Assembly: GCF_034087045.1 (NCBI RefSeq)
Contig: NZ_CP139247.1
Location: 2,568,001-2,632,000 of the forward strand
Length of the DNA: 64,000 nt
Direction of reading: 5' to 3'
Source of the DNA: Chitinophaga sancti
GTDB lineage: Bacteria; Bacteroidota; Bacteroidia; Chitinophagales; Chitinophagaceae
Shown here piece by piece: positions 37,561-45,833 of the stretch (within the stretch, counting starts at the first letter, position 1; each line of letters opens with the position of its first letter). Below the pieces are notes generated by a model that saw nothing but the letters and a program-made list of their open reading frames with translations, did not search any database and had not been told where the DNA came from. A program made the translations under genes and the position numbers.

Positions 37561-40167
37561 CTACAGCAAATGTTTTATCTCGCTTAACTTCAGCAACGCC
37601 TCCACCGGTGTCAATCTATTAATATCCACATTCTCCAACATATCTCTTATCGTCCTGAACGTATCACTATGTGTATCAAAAATACTCAACTGCACCTTCT
37701 GCGCTGGTCCTCCCAAACTCTTCACCTGCTCCTGCACCGGCCCATCAATCTGCTTCTCCTCCAAATGCGCTAATACCTCATTTGCTCTTTCAATCAACTT
37801 AGGAGGCATTCCCGCCATTCTTGCCACATGAATACCAAAGCTATGTCTGCTACCCCCCGGGGCCAGCTTCCTCAAAAATATCACCTTATTCCCCGACTCT
37901 TTATTCGTAATGTGAAAATTCTTGATGCGCGCATGCTTATTCTCCAACTCATTTAGTTCATGATAGTGCGTGGCAAACAATGTCTTTGGTTTAGCCGATG
38001 TCATATCATGCAGGTACTCCACAATACTCCATGCAATTGAAATACCATCATACGTACTGGTACCACGCCCGATCTCATCCAGTATCACCAGACTACGCGG
38101 TGTAATATTGTTAATAATACTTGCCGTTTCATTCATCTCCACCATGAAAGTAGACTCACCACCACTCAGGTTATCCGAAGCTCCTACGCGTGTAAAGATC
38201 TTATCTGTCAACCCGATCTCTGCCGCTGCCGCAGGTACAAAACTACCCATATGCGCCATCAGCGTAATCAATGCAGTTTGACGTAACAATGCAGACTTAC
38301 CACTCATGTTGGGACCCGTCAGAATAATAATCTGCTGGGTCTCTTTATCCAGCATGATATCATTCGCTACATAACTCTCACCCGGTGGCAATCCTCTTTC
38401 AATTACCGGATGTCGTCCTTCACGAATGTCAAGATTGTAACCATCCGTAATACCCGGACGACGATATTTAAACTGTACCGCATTGTTCGCAAAACTCAGC
38501 AGGCAATCCAGCTTCGCTATCACCTGTGCATTCTGTTGTATCGGCCTGATATAAGGCTGCAATGCAGACAATAATTCTTCGAACAACTGTGCTTCCAGGG
38601 CAAGGATCTTTTCTTCCGCCCCCGTAATCTTCTCTTCGTATTCCTTCAGCTCAGGTGTAATATATCGTTCTGCATTCGCCAGCGTTTGCTTACGGATCCA
38701 GGTTTCAGGTACTTTATTCTTATGTGCATTCGTCACTTCCAGGTAGTATCCGAATACATTGTTGAATGCAATCTTCAAACTAGGGATACCTGTGATTTCA
38801 GATTCCTTCTGCTGGATCTGTAACAGGTAATCTTTTCCGGAGCGTGCAATCTTACGCAGGTTATCCAGTTCGGTATGAATACCCATCTGTATCACTTCTC
38901 CTTTGCTCACGAGGATCGGTGGTGTCTCCGTTACTTCGCGCAGAATTCTGTCAAGGATTTCGTTACATCCATCCATGGTCATGGCCAGTTTTGCCAGGTA
39001 TGGATGTGGTACTTTTTCCAGCAGGGTCTTCACGGCACATACCTGTTGCAGTGCTTTGGCAAGGGACATCACCTCCCTTGGGTTGATCTTCTTCAAAGGG
39101 ATCTTGGATACCAGTCTTTCCAGGTCACCGGTTTGTTTCAGGTGGTGGATCAGGTTCTTTGCAAGATCTGTTTCTTTGATAAAGTACTCCACCACATCCA
39201 GTCTTTCATTGATCTGGTTAATGTCGCGAAGGGGAAATATGAGCCAGCGTTTCAGCAGGCGGGCACCCATCGGGCTTACAGTAGTATCGATGGTGGTGAG
39301 CAGGGTATTCCCGTTTTCCACACTGCTACCTAACAATTCCAGGTTACGGATCGTAAACCTGTCCATCCAGAGAAAGTCATCCTGTTCGATGCGCTGAATG
39401 TTGGTAATGTGTTGCAGGTGAGGATGTTCGGTGTCCCGCAGGTAATGCAGGGCAGCGCCTGCGGCGATGATGGCGTCATTGAGACCATCTACTCCAAAGC
39501 CTTTCAGGCTATGTGTCTCAAACTGCCTGAGGAGTATTTCATGTGCATAAGTGGCAGTAAAGATCCACTCATCCATGGTGTAAGTGTAAAACTTAGTGCC
39601 AAAGTGCTGGCGGAAGTTCTTTTGTTGTTGTTTAGCGTAGAGTACTTCAGCCGGTTTAAAGCTTTGCAGCAGTTTATCGGCGTACTCGATGGTGCCCTGT
39701 GCAACAAAAAATTCACCTGTGGAGATATCCAGAAACGCAACGCCGGCATGATCATCCTGGAGATGTACAGCTGCCAGAAAGTTGTTGTTGGCATTTTCGA
39801 GGATCTTGTCATTCACAGCAACTCCGGGTGTCACCATTTCGGTAACGCCGCGTTTTACAATACCTTTTACAGTTTTGGGGTCTTCCAGCTGATCGCATAC
39901 GGCCACCCGGTAGCCTGCTTTGACCAGTTTGTGAAGATAGGTGTCCAGAGAGTGGTGTGGAAAACCAGCTAAGTCTACATAAGAGGCCGAGCCGTTAGCT
40001 CTTTTGGTCAGAACAATCCCCAATACTTTGGAGGCAATGACTGCATCTTCATTAAAAGTTTCATAAAAATCGCCCACGCGGAACAAAAGCACGGCATCCG
40101 GGTAACGGGTCTTAATTGCCTTGTGCTGTTGCATTAGTGGGGTTTCTTCCGATTTGCTTTTCGCCAT
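37561..40167 (-). CDS. mutS: DNA mismatch repair protein MutS
   Basis: 868 residues from ATG 40167 (MAKSKSEETP); an upstream in-frame ATG at 40203 is rejected because a -7 promoter element sits between them. The mismatch-recognition Phe-X-Glu is F34-Y-E36 in GDFYETF. The ATPase has Walker A GPNMSGKSALLRQ and Walker B VILDEIGRGTSTYDG, followed by the ATHYHEL switch. It recognises base mismatches after replication. The usual partner mutL is not in the window. The gene diverges from the trmH-type gene over 54 bp. Confidence 0.97.
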   Translation of the reverse strand: MAKSKSEETPLMQQHKAIKTRYPDAVLLFRVGDFYETFNEDAVIASKVLGIVLTKRANGSASYVDLAGFPHHSLDTYLHKLVKAGYRVAVCDQLEDPKTVKGIVKRGVTEMVTPGVAVNDKILENANNNFLAAVHLQDDHAGVAFLDISTGEFFVAQGTIEYADKLLQSFKPAEVLYAKQQQKNFRQHFGTKFYTYTMDEWIFTATYAHEILLRQFETHSLKGFGVDGLNDAIIAAGAALHYLRDTEHPHLQHITNIQRIEQDDFLWMDRFTIRNLELLGSSVENGNTLLTTIDTTVSPMGARLLKRWLIFPLRDINQINERLDVVEYFIKETDLAKNLIHHLKQTGDLERLVSKIPLKKINPREVMSLAKALQQVCAVKTLLEKVPHPYLAKLAMTMDGCNEILDRILREVTETPPILVSKGEVIQMGIHTELDNLRKIARSGKDYLLQIQQKESEITGIPSLKIAFNNVFGYYLEVTNAHKNKVPETWIRKQTLANAERYITPELKEYEEKITGAEEKILALEAQLFEELLSALQPYIRPIQQNAQVIAKLDCLLSFANNAVQFKYRRPGITDGYNLDIREGRHPVIERGLPPGESYVANDIMLDKETQQIIILTGPNMSGKSALLRQTALITLMAHMGSFVPAAAAEIGLTDKIFTRVGASDNLSGGESTFMVEMNETASIINNITPRSLVILDEIGRGTSTYDGISIAWSIVEYLHDMTSAKPKTLFATHYHELNELENKHARIKNFHITNKESGNKVIFLRKLAPGGSRHSFGIHVARMAGMPPKLIERANEVLAHLEEKQIDGPVQEQVKSLGGPAQKVQLSIFDTHSDTFRTIRDMLENVDINRLTPVEALLKLSEIKHLL

Positions 40168-40171
40168 TCGG

Positions 40172-40179
40172 CAAAAATA
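40172..40179 (-). promoter_or_regulatory. -7 promoter element of mutS
   Basis: On the minus strand TATTTTTG (perfect TAnnTTTG), ending four bases before the mutS ATG. A weak ATTG lies 21 bases upstream. It would make the mRNA nearly leaderless. Confidence 0.45.
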
Positions 40180-40209
40180 TAGAAAATGTGGTTTATTTAG
40201 CAATTGCCA

Positions 40210-40217
40210 TAACTTTG
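40210..40217 (+). promoter_or_regulatory. -7 promoter element of trmH-type gene
   Basis: TAACTTTG, a perfect TAnnTTTG, ends four bases before the ATG at 40222; TGTG lies 19 bases upstream. The same octamer precedes lipB. Confidence 0.45.
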
Positions 40218-40221
40218 CGCT

Positions 40222-40752
40222 ATGCGAAAACTGAGCATGAACGAATTAGGCCGCAAAACGATCGAAGAATTCAAGGCCGCCGAAAAAACACCACTGGTAT
40301 TAGTCATGGACAATGTCCGGAGTATGCACAATGTCGGCTCCGTATTCAGAACGGCCGATGCCTTTCTGATTCAAGGCATTATACTCTGTGGGTATACGCC
40401 CGTTCCCCCTCACCGCGATATTCAGAAAACTGCCCTGGGTGCTACCGAAACGGTGCATTGGCAATATTATGCCACCACCAGCGAAGCTGTAGCCGCTTTA
40501 AAAGAAGCAGGCTACCGCGTTTTGGCCATTGAGCAGGCAGAAAACAGTGTGATGCTGGACCAGTTCCAGCCTGGTGGCGATCAGCCCCTGGCACTGGTAT
40601 TTGGCAATGAAGTGTCTGGTGTGGATGGAGAAGTGATGAAGCAGGTAGACGGGTGCATTGAAATTCCGCAGCTTGGGATGAAACATTCACTGAACATATC
40701 TGTTAGCACAGGTATCGTAGTTTGGGATATCTTTGTAAAGTTAAAAAAGTAA
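40222..40752 (+). CDS. TrmH/SpoU-family RNA 2'-O-methyltransferase
   Basis: 176 residues, a SPOUT-fold enzyme without the extra N-terminal domain of larger members. The three family motifs are present: MHNVGSVFRTADAF (motif 1), FGNEVSGVD (motif 2) and IPQLGMKHSLNISVSTGIV (motif 3). It methylates a ribose of tRNA or rRNA using SAM; the exact target cannot be read from sequence. It starts a run with the prenyltransferase gene 6 nt downstream and ruvX. Confidence 0.9.
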   Translation: MRKLSMNELGRKTIEEFKAAEKTPLVLVMDNVRSMHNVGSVFRTADAFLIQGIILCGYTPVPPHRDIQKTALGATETVHWQYYATTSEAVAALKEAGYRVLAIEQAENSVMLDQFQPGGDQPLALVFGNEVSGVDGEVMKQVDGCIEIPQLGMKHSLNISVSTGIVVWDIFVKLKK

Positions 40753-40758
40753 CAGGAG

Positions 40759-41625
40759 ATGATTACGACTGTAAATAAATACCTCTCGCTTGTAAAATTC
40801 AGCCATACCATATTCGCCATGCCGTTTGCGCTGACGGGCTTCTTTATCGCCACTGCCAAGGCAGGTTACTCTTTCAGCTGGCAGCTGTTTGTATTGGTGG
40901 TATTATGTATGGTCTTTGCAAGGAGCGCGGCCATGGCCTTTAACCGCTGGCTGGATGTGGATATCGATAAGATCAACCCACGTACCGCTAAACGCGAGAT
41001 TCCCGCTGGTGTGATTACGAAGAACAACGCCCTGTTGTTCATCATTGTGAACTGTGGCGCATTTATCCTCACTACTTACTTTATCAACATGATTTGTTTT
41101 ATCCTGTCACCGGTCGCGCTGATTGTGGTGCTGGGATATAGTTATACCAAGCGCTTTACGGCGCTGTGCCATTTGGTCCTGGGTTTAGGATTGTCACTGG
41201 CACCTATAGGAGCATACCTGTCTGTAACAGGGCAGTTTGCTGCATTGCCGGTATTGCTTTCATGTCTGGTGCTCTGCTGGGTATCTGGTTTTGACATCAT
41301 TTATTCCTTACAGGATGAAGATTTTGACCGTTCTCAGGCCCTGAATTCTGTACCTACCTGGTTAGGAAAGGCAGGTGCTTTGCATTTCTCTGAAGGATTG
41401 CATGTAGTAGCGGGTGCACTGGCCATTACGATCGGGTTAATGGGGCAGTTCCATTGGTTATATGCCATTGGAGCGGCAGTATTTATCATCATGCTGATCT
41501 CTCAGCACCTGCTGGTAAAGCCTAATGACCTGAGTAAGGTGAATATCGCTTTCATGACCACAAATGGTATTGCAAGCGTAGTATTTGCAATATTTGCAAT
41601 TACAGACATGTTATTTTTAGCATAA
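40759..41625 (+). CDS. UbiA-family prenyltransferase (MqnP/UbiA-like)
   Basis: 288 residues with about eight hydrophobic helices. The first Asp-rich motif is NRWLDVDIDKINPRTAKR and the second is YSLQDEDFDRSQ, the two prenyl-diphosphate/Mg2+ sites. Enzymes of this subgroup attach a polyprenyl chain to an aromatic ring, probably in menaquinone biosynthesis; by length and motif spacing it resembles 4-hydroxybenzoate polyprenyltransferase-type proteins, some of which serve the futalosine pathway. The assignment to MqnP is tentative. Its stop overlaps the ruvX start (TAATG at 41623-41627). Confidence 0.85.
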   Translation: MITTVNKYLSLVKFSHTIFAMPFALTGFFIATAKAGYSFSWQLFVLVVLCMVFARSAAMAFNRWLDVDIDKINPRTAKREIPAGVITKNNALLFIIVNCGAFILTTYFINMICFILSPVALIVVLGYSYTKRFTALCHLVLGLGLSLAPIGAYLSVTGQFAALPVLLSCLVLCWVSGFDIIYSLQDEDFDRSQALNSVPTWLGKAGALHFSEGLHVVAGALAITIGLMGQFHWLYAIGAAVFIIMLISQHLLVKPNDLSKVNIAFMTTNGIASVVFAIFAITDMLFLA

Positions 41626-42035
41626 TGGGGAGAATACTGGCAATAGATTATGGAAAGAAGCGGACCGGACTGGCAGTAACAGATCCTTTGCAGATAATAG
41701 CAACTGGTCTTACCACAGTACCGTCTCAAACACTGATCCCTTACCTGAAAAAATACTTCGAAACCGAGCAGGTAGAACTTATTCTGATAGGTGAACCAAA
41801 GAACCTGGATGGGAGCGATACAGATGCAACGGCCCTGGCTACAGAATGTGTACGCATTCTGAAAAAGAACTTCCCGAATATACCGCTGAAGCAGATAGAT
41901 GAGCGGTTTACTTCTAAAATGGCGTTTCAGACCATGATAGATAGTGGGTTAAAGAAAAAAGACAGACAGAACAAGGGATTGGTCGATGAGATCAGCGCCA
42001 CTATCATATTACAGGAATATCTGCGTTCAAAATAG
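41625..42035 (+). CDS. ruvX: putative pre-16S rRNA nuclease / Holliday junction resolvase RuvX (YqgF)
   Basis: 136 residues, an RNase H-fold protein. The N-terminus GRILAIDYGKKRTGLAVTDP holds the first catalytic Asp, ILIGEPKNLDGS is conserved, and IDERFTSKMA and VDEISATIILQEYL carry the later acidic residues. In bacteria this family is required for 16S rRNA 5'-end maturation and was also proposed as a resolvase. Overlap with the prenyltransferase stop suggests translational coupling. A terminator follows directly. Confidence 0.93.
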   Translation: MGRILAIDYGKKRTGLAVTDPLQIIATGLTTVPSQTLIPYLKKYFETEQVELILIGEPKNLDGSDTDATALATECVRILKKNFPNIPLKQIDERFTSKMAFQTMIDSGLKKKDRQNKGLVDEISATIILQEYLRSK

Positions 42036-42062
42036 ACATTCCATTTGGGCATTTGCCCGAAC

Positions 42063-42102
42063 AAAAAAATCGCTTTTGCCTATGGCCAAAGCGATTTTTT
42101 TG
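42063..42102 (+). terminator. terminator after ruvX
   Basis: ATCGCTTTTGCC / GGCCAAAGCGAT with loop TAT and long flanking A and T runs, 28 bases after the ruvX stop. Confidence 0.88.
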
Positions 42103-42143
42103 TCATTTTCGTAACTTCGCACTTTTAAACACAATACCATAGA

Positions 42144-42722
42144 ATGATTTTACCAATCGTTGCCTACGGCCATCCGGTCCTCCGTAAAATGTGTGAAGAT
42201 ATCACACCAGATTACCCAGAATTAGACAAGCTGATCGCTAATATGTGGGAAACCATGTACGCGTCCAGCGGTGTAGGCCTCGCAGCACCTCAGATTAACA
42301 GGCCCATCCGCCTTTTCGTAATAGATAGCGAACAAATTATCAATAACCTGGAAGAAGATGAAAAAGACGAATACCCTGGCGATGCTGGTGTAAAACGCGT
42401 TTTCATCAACGCACATATCGTAGGCACCAGTGGCGAAGAATGGCCTTACAACGAAGGTTGCCTCAGTATCCCTAAAGTAAGAGAAGACGTTTACCGTCCT
42501 GAAACCGTGACCATCCGCTATGTGGACGAACACTTCCAGCCTCACGAAGATACTTTTACCGGCGTCACAGCCCGCGTTATATTCCATGAGTACGACCATA
42601 TTGATGGTAAGTTATTCATCGATCATCTCAAGCCACTAAAGCGTAGAATGATTAAAAGCAAGCTGGACGATATTTCCAAGGGGAAAATCAAGGTTGATTA
42701 CAAGATGATATTTCATAAATAA
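42144..42722 (+). CDS. def: peptide deformylase
   Basis: 192 residues. The three motifs are present: GVGLAAPQI (residues 43-51), EGCLSIP with Cys106, and H148-E-Y-D-H152, giving the metal ligands Cys106, His148 and His152 and the catalytic Glu149. It removes the N-formyl group from new proteins. There is an acidic loop (residues about 66-82, EQIINNLEEDEKDEYPGD) between motifs 1 and 2, as in other Bacteroidota deformylases. Confidence 0.97.
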   Translation: MILPIVAYGHPVLRKMCEDITPDYPELDKLIANMWETMYASSGVGLAAPQINRPIRLFVIDSEQIINNLEEDEKDEYPGDAGVKRVFINAHIVGTSGEEWPYNEGCLSIPKVREDVYRPETVTIRYVDEHFQPHEDTFTGVTARVIFHEYDHIDGKLFIDHLKPLKRRMIKSKLDDISKGKIKVDYKMIFHK

Positions 42723-42790
42723 AACGTGTGAAAATTTTGTAATGTTAAAAATCCCTATTATTTTAGTGCCTGCAAACTAATCAACTATAT

Positions 42791-43339
42791 TTGGGAGCAG
42801 CACTTACATATACTGAAGCCGAACTGGTAACTGGATTAAAAGCCAGAAACGAAAAGTTTTTCGGTTACTTATATGATCATTATTCACCGGCATTATATGG
42901 TATCGCCCTCAAAGTAGTGGTTGATGAAACGCTTGCCGGCGATGTGTTGCAGGAAATCTTTCTCAAGATCTGGAGAGGTATAGACCGTTACGATACAGAA
43001 AAAGGTCGTCTGTTTACCTGGATGGTGAACATAGCCCGCAATACAGCTATCGATACCCTCCGCTCCAAAGGCCACAAGCTGGGCCAGAAAGTTCAGGAAA
43101 TAGGAAATAATTCCCACATAGTCGATCAACTGGCGGTACACCCGTCTGTTGATCATTTGGGATTGGCTAAAGTGGTGGAACAGTTGAACAAGGAACAACG
43201 TGTTATCATTGATCTGGCTTATTATAAAGGTTGTACCCAGGATGAGATCTCCAAAATACTGGATATCCCACTTGGTACGGTCAAAACCAGAATGCGAAAT
43301 GCGATCATACAATTGCGGAATATACTAAAACAGATGTAA
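42791..43339 (+). CDS. ECF sigma factor, first of a tandem pair
   Basis: 182 residues with a TTG start. Region 2 has YLYDHYSPALYGIAL and DVLQEIFLKIWRGIDRYDTEKGRLFTWM; region 4 has NKEQRVIIDLAYYKGCTQDEISKILDIPLGTVKTRMRNA. The anti-sigma gene starts 4 nt after its stop. The whole two-gene unit is duplicated at 44421, with gap-free alignment at the N-terminus, which supports the TTG start. A TATATTTG string overlaps this start codon; if it were a promoter the start would have to move, so I do not annotate it as one. Confidence 0.92.
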   Translation: MGAALTYTEAELVTGLKARNEKFFGYLYDHYSPALYGIALKVVVDETLAGDVLQEIFLKIWRGIDRYDTEKGRLFTWMVNIARNTAIDTLRSKGHKLGQKVQEIGNNSHIVDQLAVHPSVDHLGLAKVVEQLNKEQRVIIDLAYYKGCTQDEISKILDIPLGTVKTRMRNAIIQLRNILKQM

Positions 43340-43343
43340 GCAA

Positions 43344-44204
43344 GTGGATGTTCAACGTTACATATCATCCGGAATTATTGAAAACCATGTGATCGGTTTA
43401 GTCTCTGAAGCGGAAAACCGCGAAATGGAGGCCGCGATCCAACAGCATCCTGAAGTAAAGGCTGCTGTCGATGCTGTACAGCTGGATATGGAGAAGTACG
43501 TGATGATGTATGCGAAAAGGCCACCCGTTGATCTGAAAAAGCAAATCCTCAATAAATTAAAGCAGGATACCGTTGCCAATGAGCCGGTTATTCCCGTAGC
43601 CCAACCCGTTGCAGACGAAGAGGAAATTCCTGTAATCGACTACGCCCCCAAAAATCCAGTTTCTCCTTTAAGAATATGGCAATATGGTGCCGCTGCCGCA
43701 TTTACCTTGCTTGTAGCCAGTGCTGTCATGAACATTGCTTATTATACCAAATACAACGATTCACAGAACCAGTACGCCAGCCTTCAAAGCAGTCAGTCCG
43801 CTTTTACTCTCGAAAAGGACTCCCTGACTGCACAATTGCACCATGCTCAGGAAGAACTGGCGATGATGAAAGATCCTGCATTCAAATGGATTAAAATGTT
43901 GGGAACGCCCAGGCATACAGGAAATGTAGCCACCATTTGTTGGGATCCCGAATCAAAAGCAACTTTTATTCTCGCACAAAAACTGCCAGAACCGCCGCCT
44001 GACATGCAATATCAGCTATGGGCCATTGTAAATGGTAAATGTATAGATGCTGGTGTGTTCGCTACCGGCGATCTGTCTGCCTCCCTGCAAAAAGTCAAAG
44101 ACGTCGTCAATGCACAGGCATTCGCCGTAACCCTCGAAAAGAAAGGTGGTAGCCCAACTCCCACACTAGACCAGATGTTTGTAGCCGGAAAGGTGTCTGG
44201 ATGA
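43344..44204 (+). CDS. RskA-type transmembrane anti-sigma factor, first copy
   Basis: 286 residues, GTG start, 4 nt after the sigma gene. The N-terminal cytoplasmic part begins with YISSGIIENHVIGL and should bind the sigma factor. A single membrane helix lies at about residues 113-134, followed by a likely coiled coil (residues 140-178) and the C-terminal RskA domain (residues about 185-284; MQYQLWAIVNGKCIDAGVF and TLEKKGGSPTPTLDQMFVAGKV). It probably holds the adjacent sigma factor at the inner membrane. The signal is unknown. Confidence 0.88.
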   Translation: MDVQRYISSGIIENHVIGLVSEAENREMEAAIQQHPEVKAAVDAVQLDMEKYVMMYAKRPPVDLKKQILNKLKQDTVANEPVIPVAQPVADEEEIPVIDYAPKNPVSPLRIWQYGAAAAFTLLVASAVMNIAYYTKYNDSQNQYASLQSSQSAFTLEKDSLTAQLHHAQEELAMMKDPAFKWIKMLGTPRHTGNVATICWDPESKATFILAQKLPEPPPDMQYQLWAIVNGKCIDAGVFATGDLSASLQKVKDVVNAQAFAVTLEKKGGSPTPTLDQMFVAGKVSG

Positions 44205-44420
44205 TATAAAAAAGTCTCTTACTCTCTCATTTTCAATTATTCCGTAATAATTGCTATATTTCCTTTATTATTGCATTCCCTTTAACCATTAACTATTATT
44301 TGTATTTATTGTAATCACACGCAGCTGTACCGGAACACGGGTACTTTTTTCTGTAGCGTTTACGGCTATGATGTGGGAGCACACGTGAAAAGTAATTTTT
44401 AACATAATTCTTTAATTGTT

Positions 44421-44972
44421 TTGGAATCCGCGTTCACATATACGGAATCTGAGCTGATTCAGGGCTTAAAAGCTAAAGACCAAAAGGTGTTTAGCTACCT
44501 GTACGACCGTTACTCACCGGCATTATACGGCGTGGCGCTGAAAGTGCTCAACGACGAAAGCAATGCGAGTGATTGTTTGCAGGAAGTGTTTTTGAAAATC
44601 TGGCGAAACATTGATCGTTACGACGAAAGTAAAGGTCGGTTGTTTACCTGGATGCTCAATATTACACGTAATACAGCCATTGACACGCTTCGTTCTAAGG
44701 CACATAAAATGGATCAGAAAATCCAGGACATCGGAGATGACGTACATCTATATACTGGCAACTTAGCCGTACACCCTTCCGTTGACCATCTCGGACTCTC
44801 TAAGGTTCTGGAAAAACTGACAAAAGAGCAACGTATCATCATTGATCTGGCATACTACAAAGGATGCACTCAGGAAGAAATTTCCAAGGTGCTGGAGATC
44901 CCTTTGGGTACTGTGAAAACAAGGATGCGGAACGCGATCATTCAATTAAGAAACCTGTTAAAATTAGTTTAA
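44421..44972 (+). CDS. ECF sigma factor, second of a tandem pair
   Basis: 183 residues with a TTG start, strongly similar to the sigma factor at 42791 (YLYDRYSPALYGVAL, CLQEVFLKIWRNIDRYDESKGRLFTWM, TKEQRIIIDLAYYKGCTQEEISKVLEIPLGTVKTRMRNA). The conserved TTG start, matched gap-free to the first copy, suggests that weak initiation is kept on purpose. The sequences around region 4 are nearly identical, so the two factors may share promoters, while their anti-sigma factors differ more. Confidence 0.92.
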   Translation: MESAFTYTESELIQGLKAKDQKVFSYLYDRYSPALYGVALKVLNDESNASDCLQEVFLKIWRNIDRYDESKGRLFTWMLNITRNTAIDTLRSKAHKMDQKIQDIGDDVHLYTGNLAVHPSVDHLGLSKVLEKLTKEQRIIIDLAYYKGCTQEEISKVLEIPLGTVKTRMRNAIIQLRNLLKLV

Positions 44973-44975
44973 GAA

Positions 44976-45806
44976 GTGGGTTCAAAAAGTTACATATCTT
45001 CTGGGATTATTGAAGCCTATGTCAGCGGACTGGCTTCCTCCAGTGAAAAGGAGGAACTGGAACTTGCTATAGCACAATACCCCGAGGTTGCTGCAGAGTA
45101 CCAAAGCTGCCAGCAGGATATGGAGCAATATATAATCTATCAATCAGTTACGCCACCTGCCAATTTAAAAGAGAGATTATTTACACAGCTCGATACCGAA
45201 GAAACTGCACGTGCAAACGGTACTTACGTAGATGAAGACAATATATCGGAAACACCCGTACGTAGAATACTGGTTAGCAGCGCATGGCGTTGGGTGGCTG
45301 CTGCTTCAATCCTTTTACTTATAGGTAGTGCATTTTTAAATTATAACCAGTATACACTGTACAATGGTTTACAACAGCGATACGAAGCAATGGCTGCGGC
45401 AAATACTTCTGTAGCTGCAGAAACCAATGTATATCGTACCCGACTGGAACAGGCAGAACAAGATCTGCACATTGTACAGGATCCTTCCATGAAAACGGTG
45501 AAGATGCCGGGTACCAAATCGTTCCCGACCGCACTCGCTACCATATACTGGAACCAGACTTCCAAAGAGGTCTTCGTAATGGTAAACAACCTGCCACAAC
45601 CTTCTTCTGAAAAGCAATACCAGCTATGGGCAATTGTAGATGGTAAACCCGTAGACATGGGCGTATTTGAAACCGGTACCGCCGCCAAAATTATCCAGAA
45701 AATGAAATCTATTGGCAATGCTGAGATGTTTGCCGTGACTTTGGAGAAAAAAGGTGGTAGTCCGGAACCAACTTTAGATCAGATGTACGTAGCCGGTAAG
45801 ATATAA
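44976..45806 (+). CDS. RskA-type transmembrane anti-sigma factor, second copy
   Basis: 276 residues, GTG start, 3 nt after the sigma gene. It has the same plan as the gene at 43344: SYISSGIIEAYVSGL, cytoplasmic part, one membrane helix at about residues 104-122, a short coiled coil (130-165), and the RskA domain with KQYQLWAIVDGKPVDMGVF and TLEKKGGSPEPTLDQMYVAGKI. The cytoplasmic part and linker differ most from copy 1, which would fit separate sigma specificity. The next gene starts 27 nt later with its own -7 element. Confidence 0.88.
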   Translation: MGSKSYISSGIIEAYVSGLASSSEKEELELAIAQYPEVAAEYQSCQQDMEQYIIYQSVTPPANLKERLFTQLDTEETARANGTYVDEDNISETPVRRILVSSAWRWVAAASILLLIGSAFLNYNQYTLYNGLQQRYEAMAAANTSVAAETNVYRTRLEQAEQDLHIVQDPSMKTVKMPGTKSFPTALATIYWNQTSKEVFVMVNNLPQPSSEKQYQLWAIVDGKPVDMGVFETGTAAKIIQKMKSIGNAEMFAVTLEKKGGSPEPTLDQMYVAGKI

Positions 45807-45821
45807 TCCCACCGTATTTCG

Positions 45822-45829
45822 TAATTTTG
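45822..45829 (+). promoter_or_regulatory. -7 element abutting the start of the 45834 gene
   Basis: TAATTTTG, a perfect TAnnTTTG, ending four bases before the ATG. No good TTTG was found 19-20 bases upstream. Confidence 0.35.
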
Positions 45830-45833
45830 CAGC

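Noticed and set aside
42786..42793. TATATTTG, a perfect -7 match, at the first tandem sigma gene
   Set aside because: It contains the TTG start codon itself, and no TTTG lies at the right distance upstream. The paralogous gene lacks the same match, so it is probably chance.
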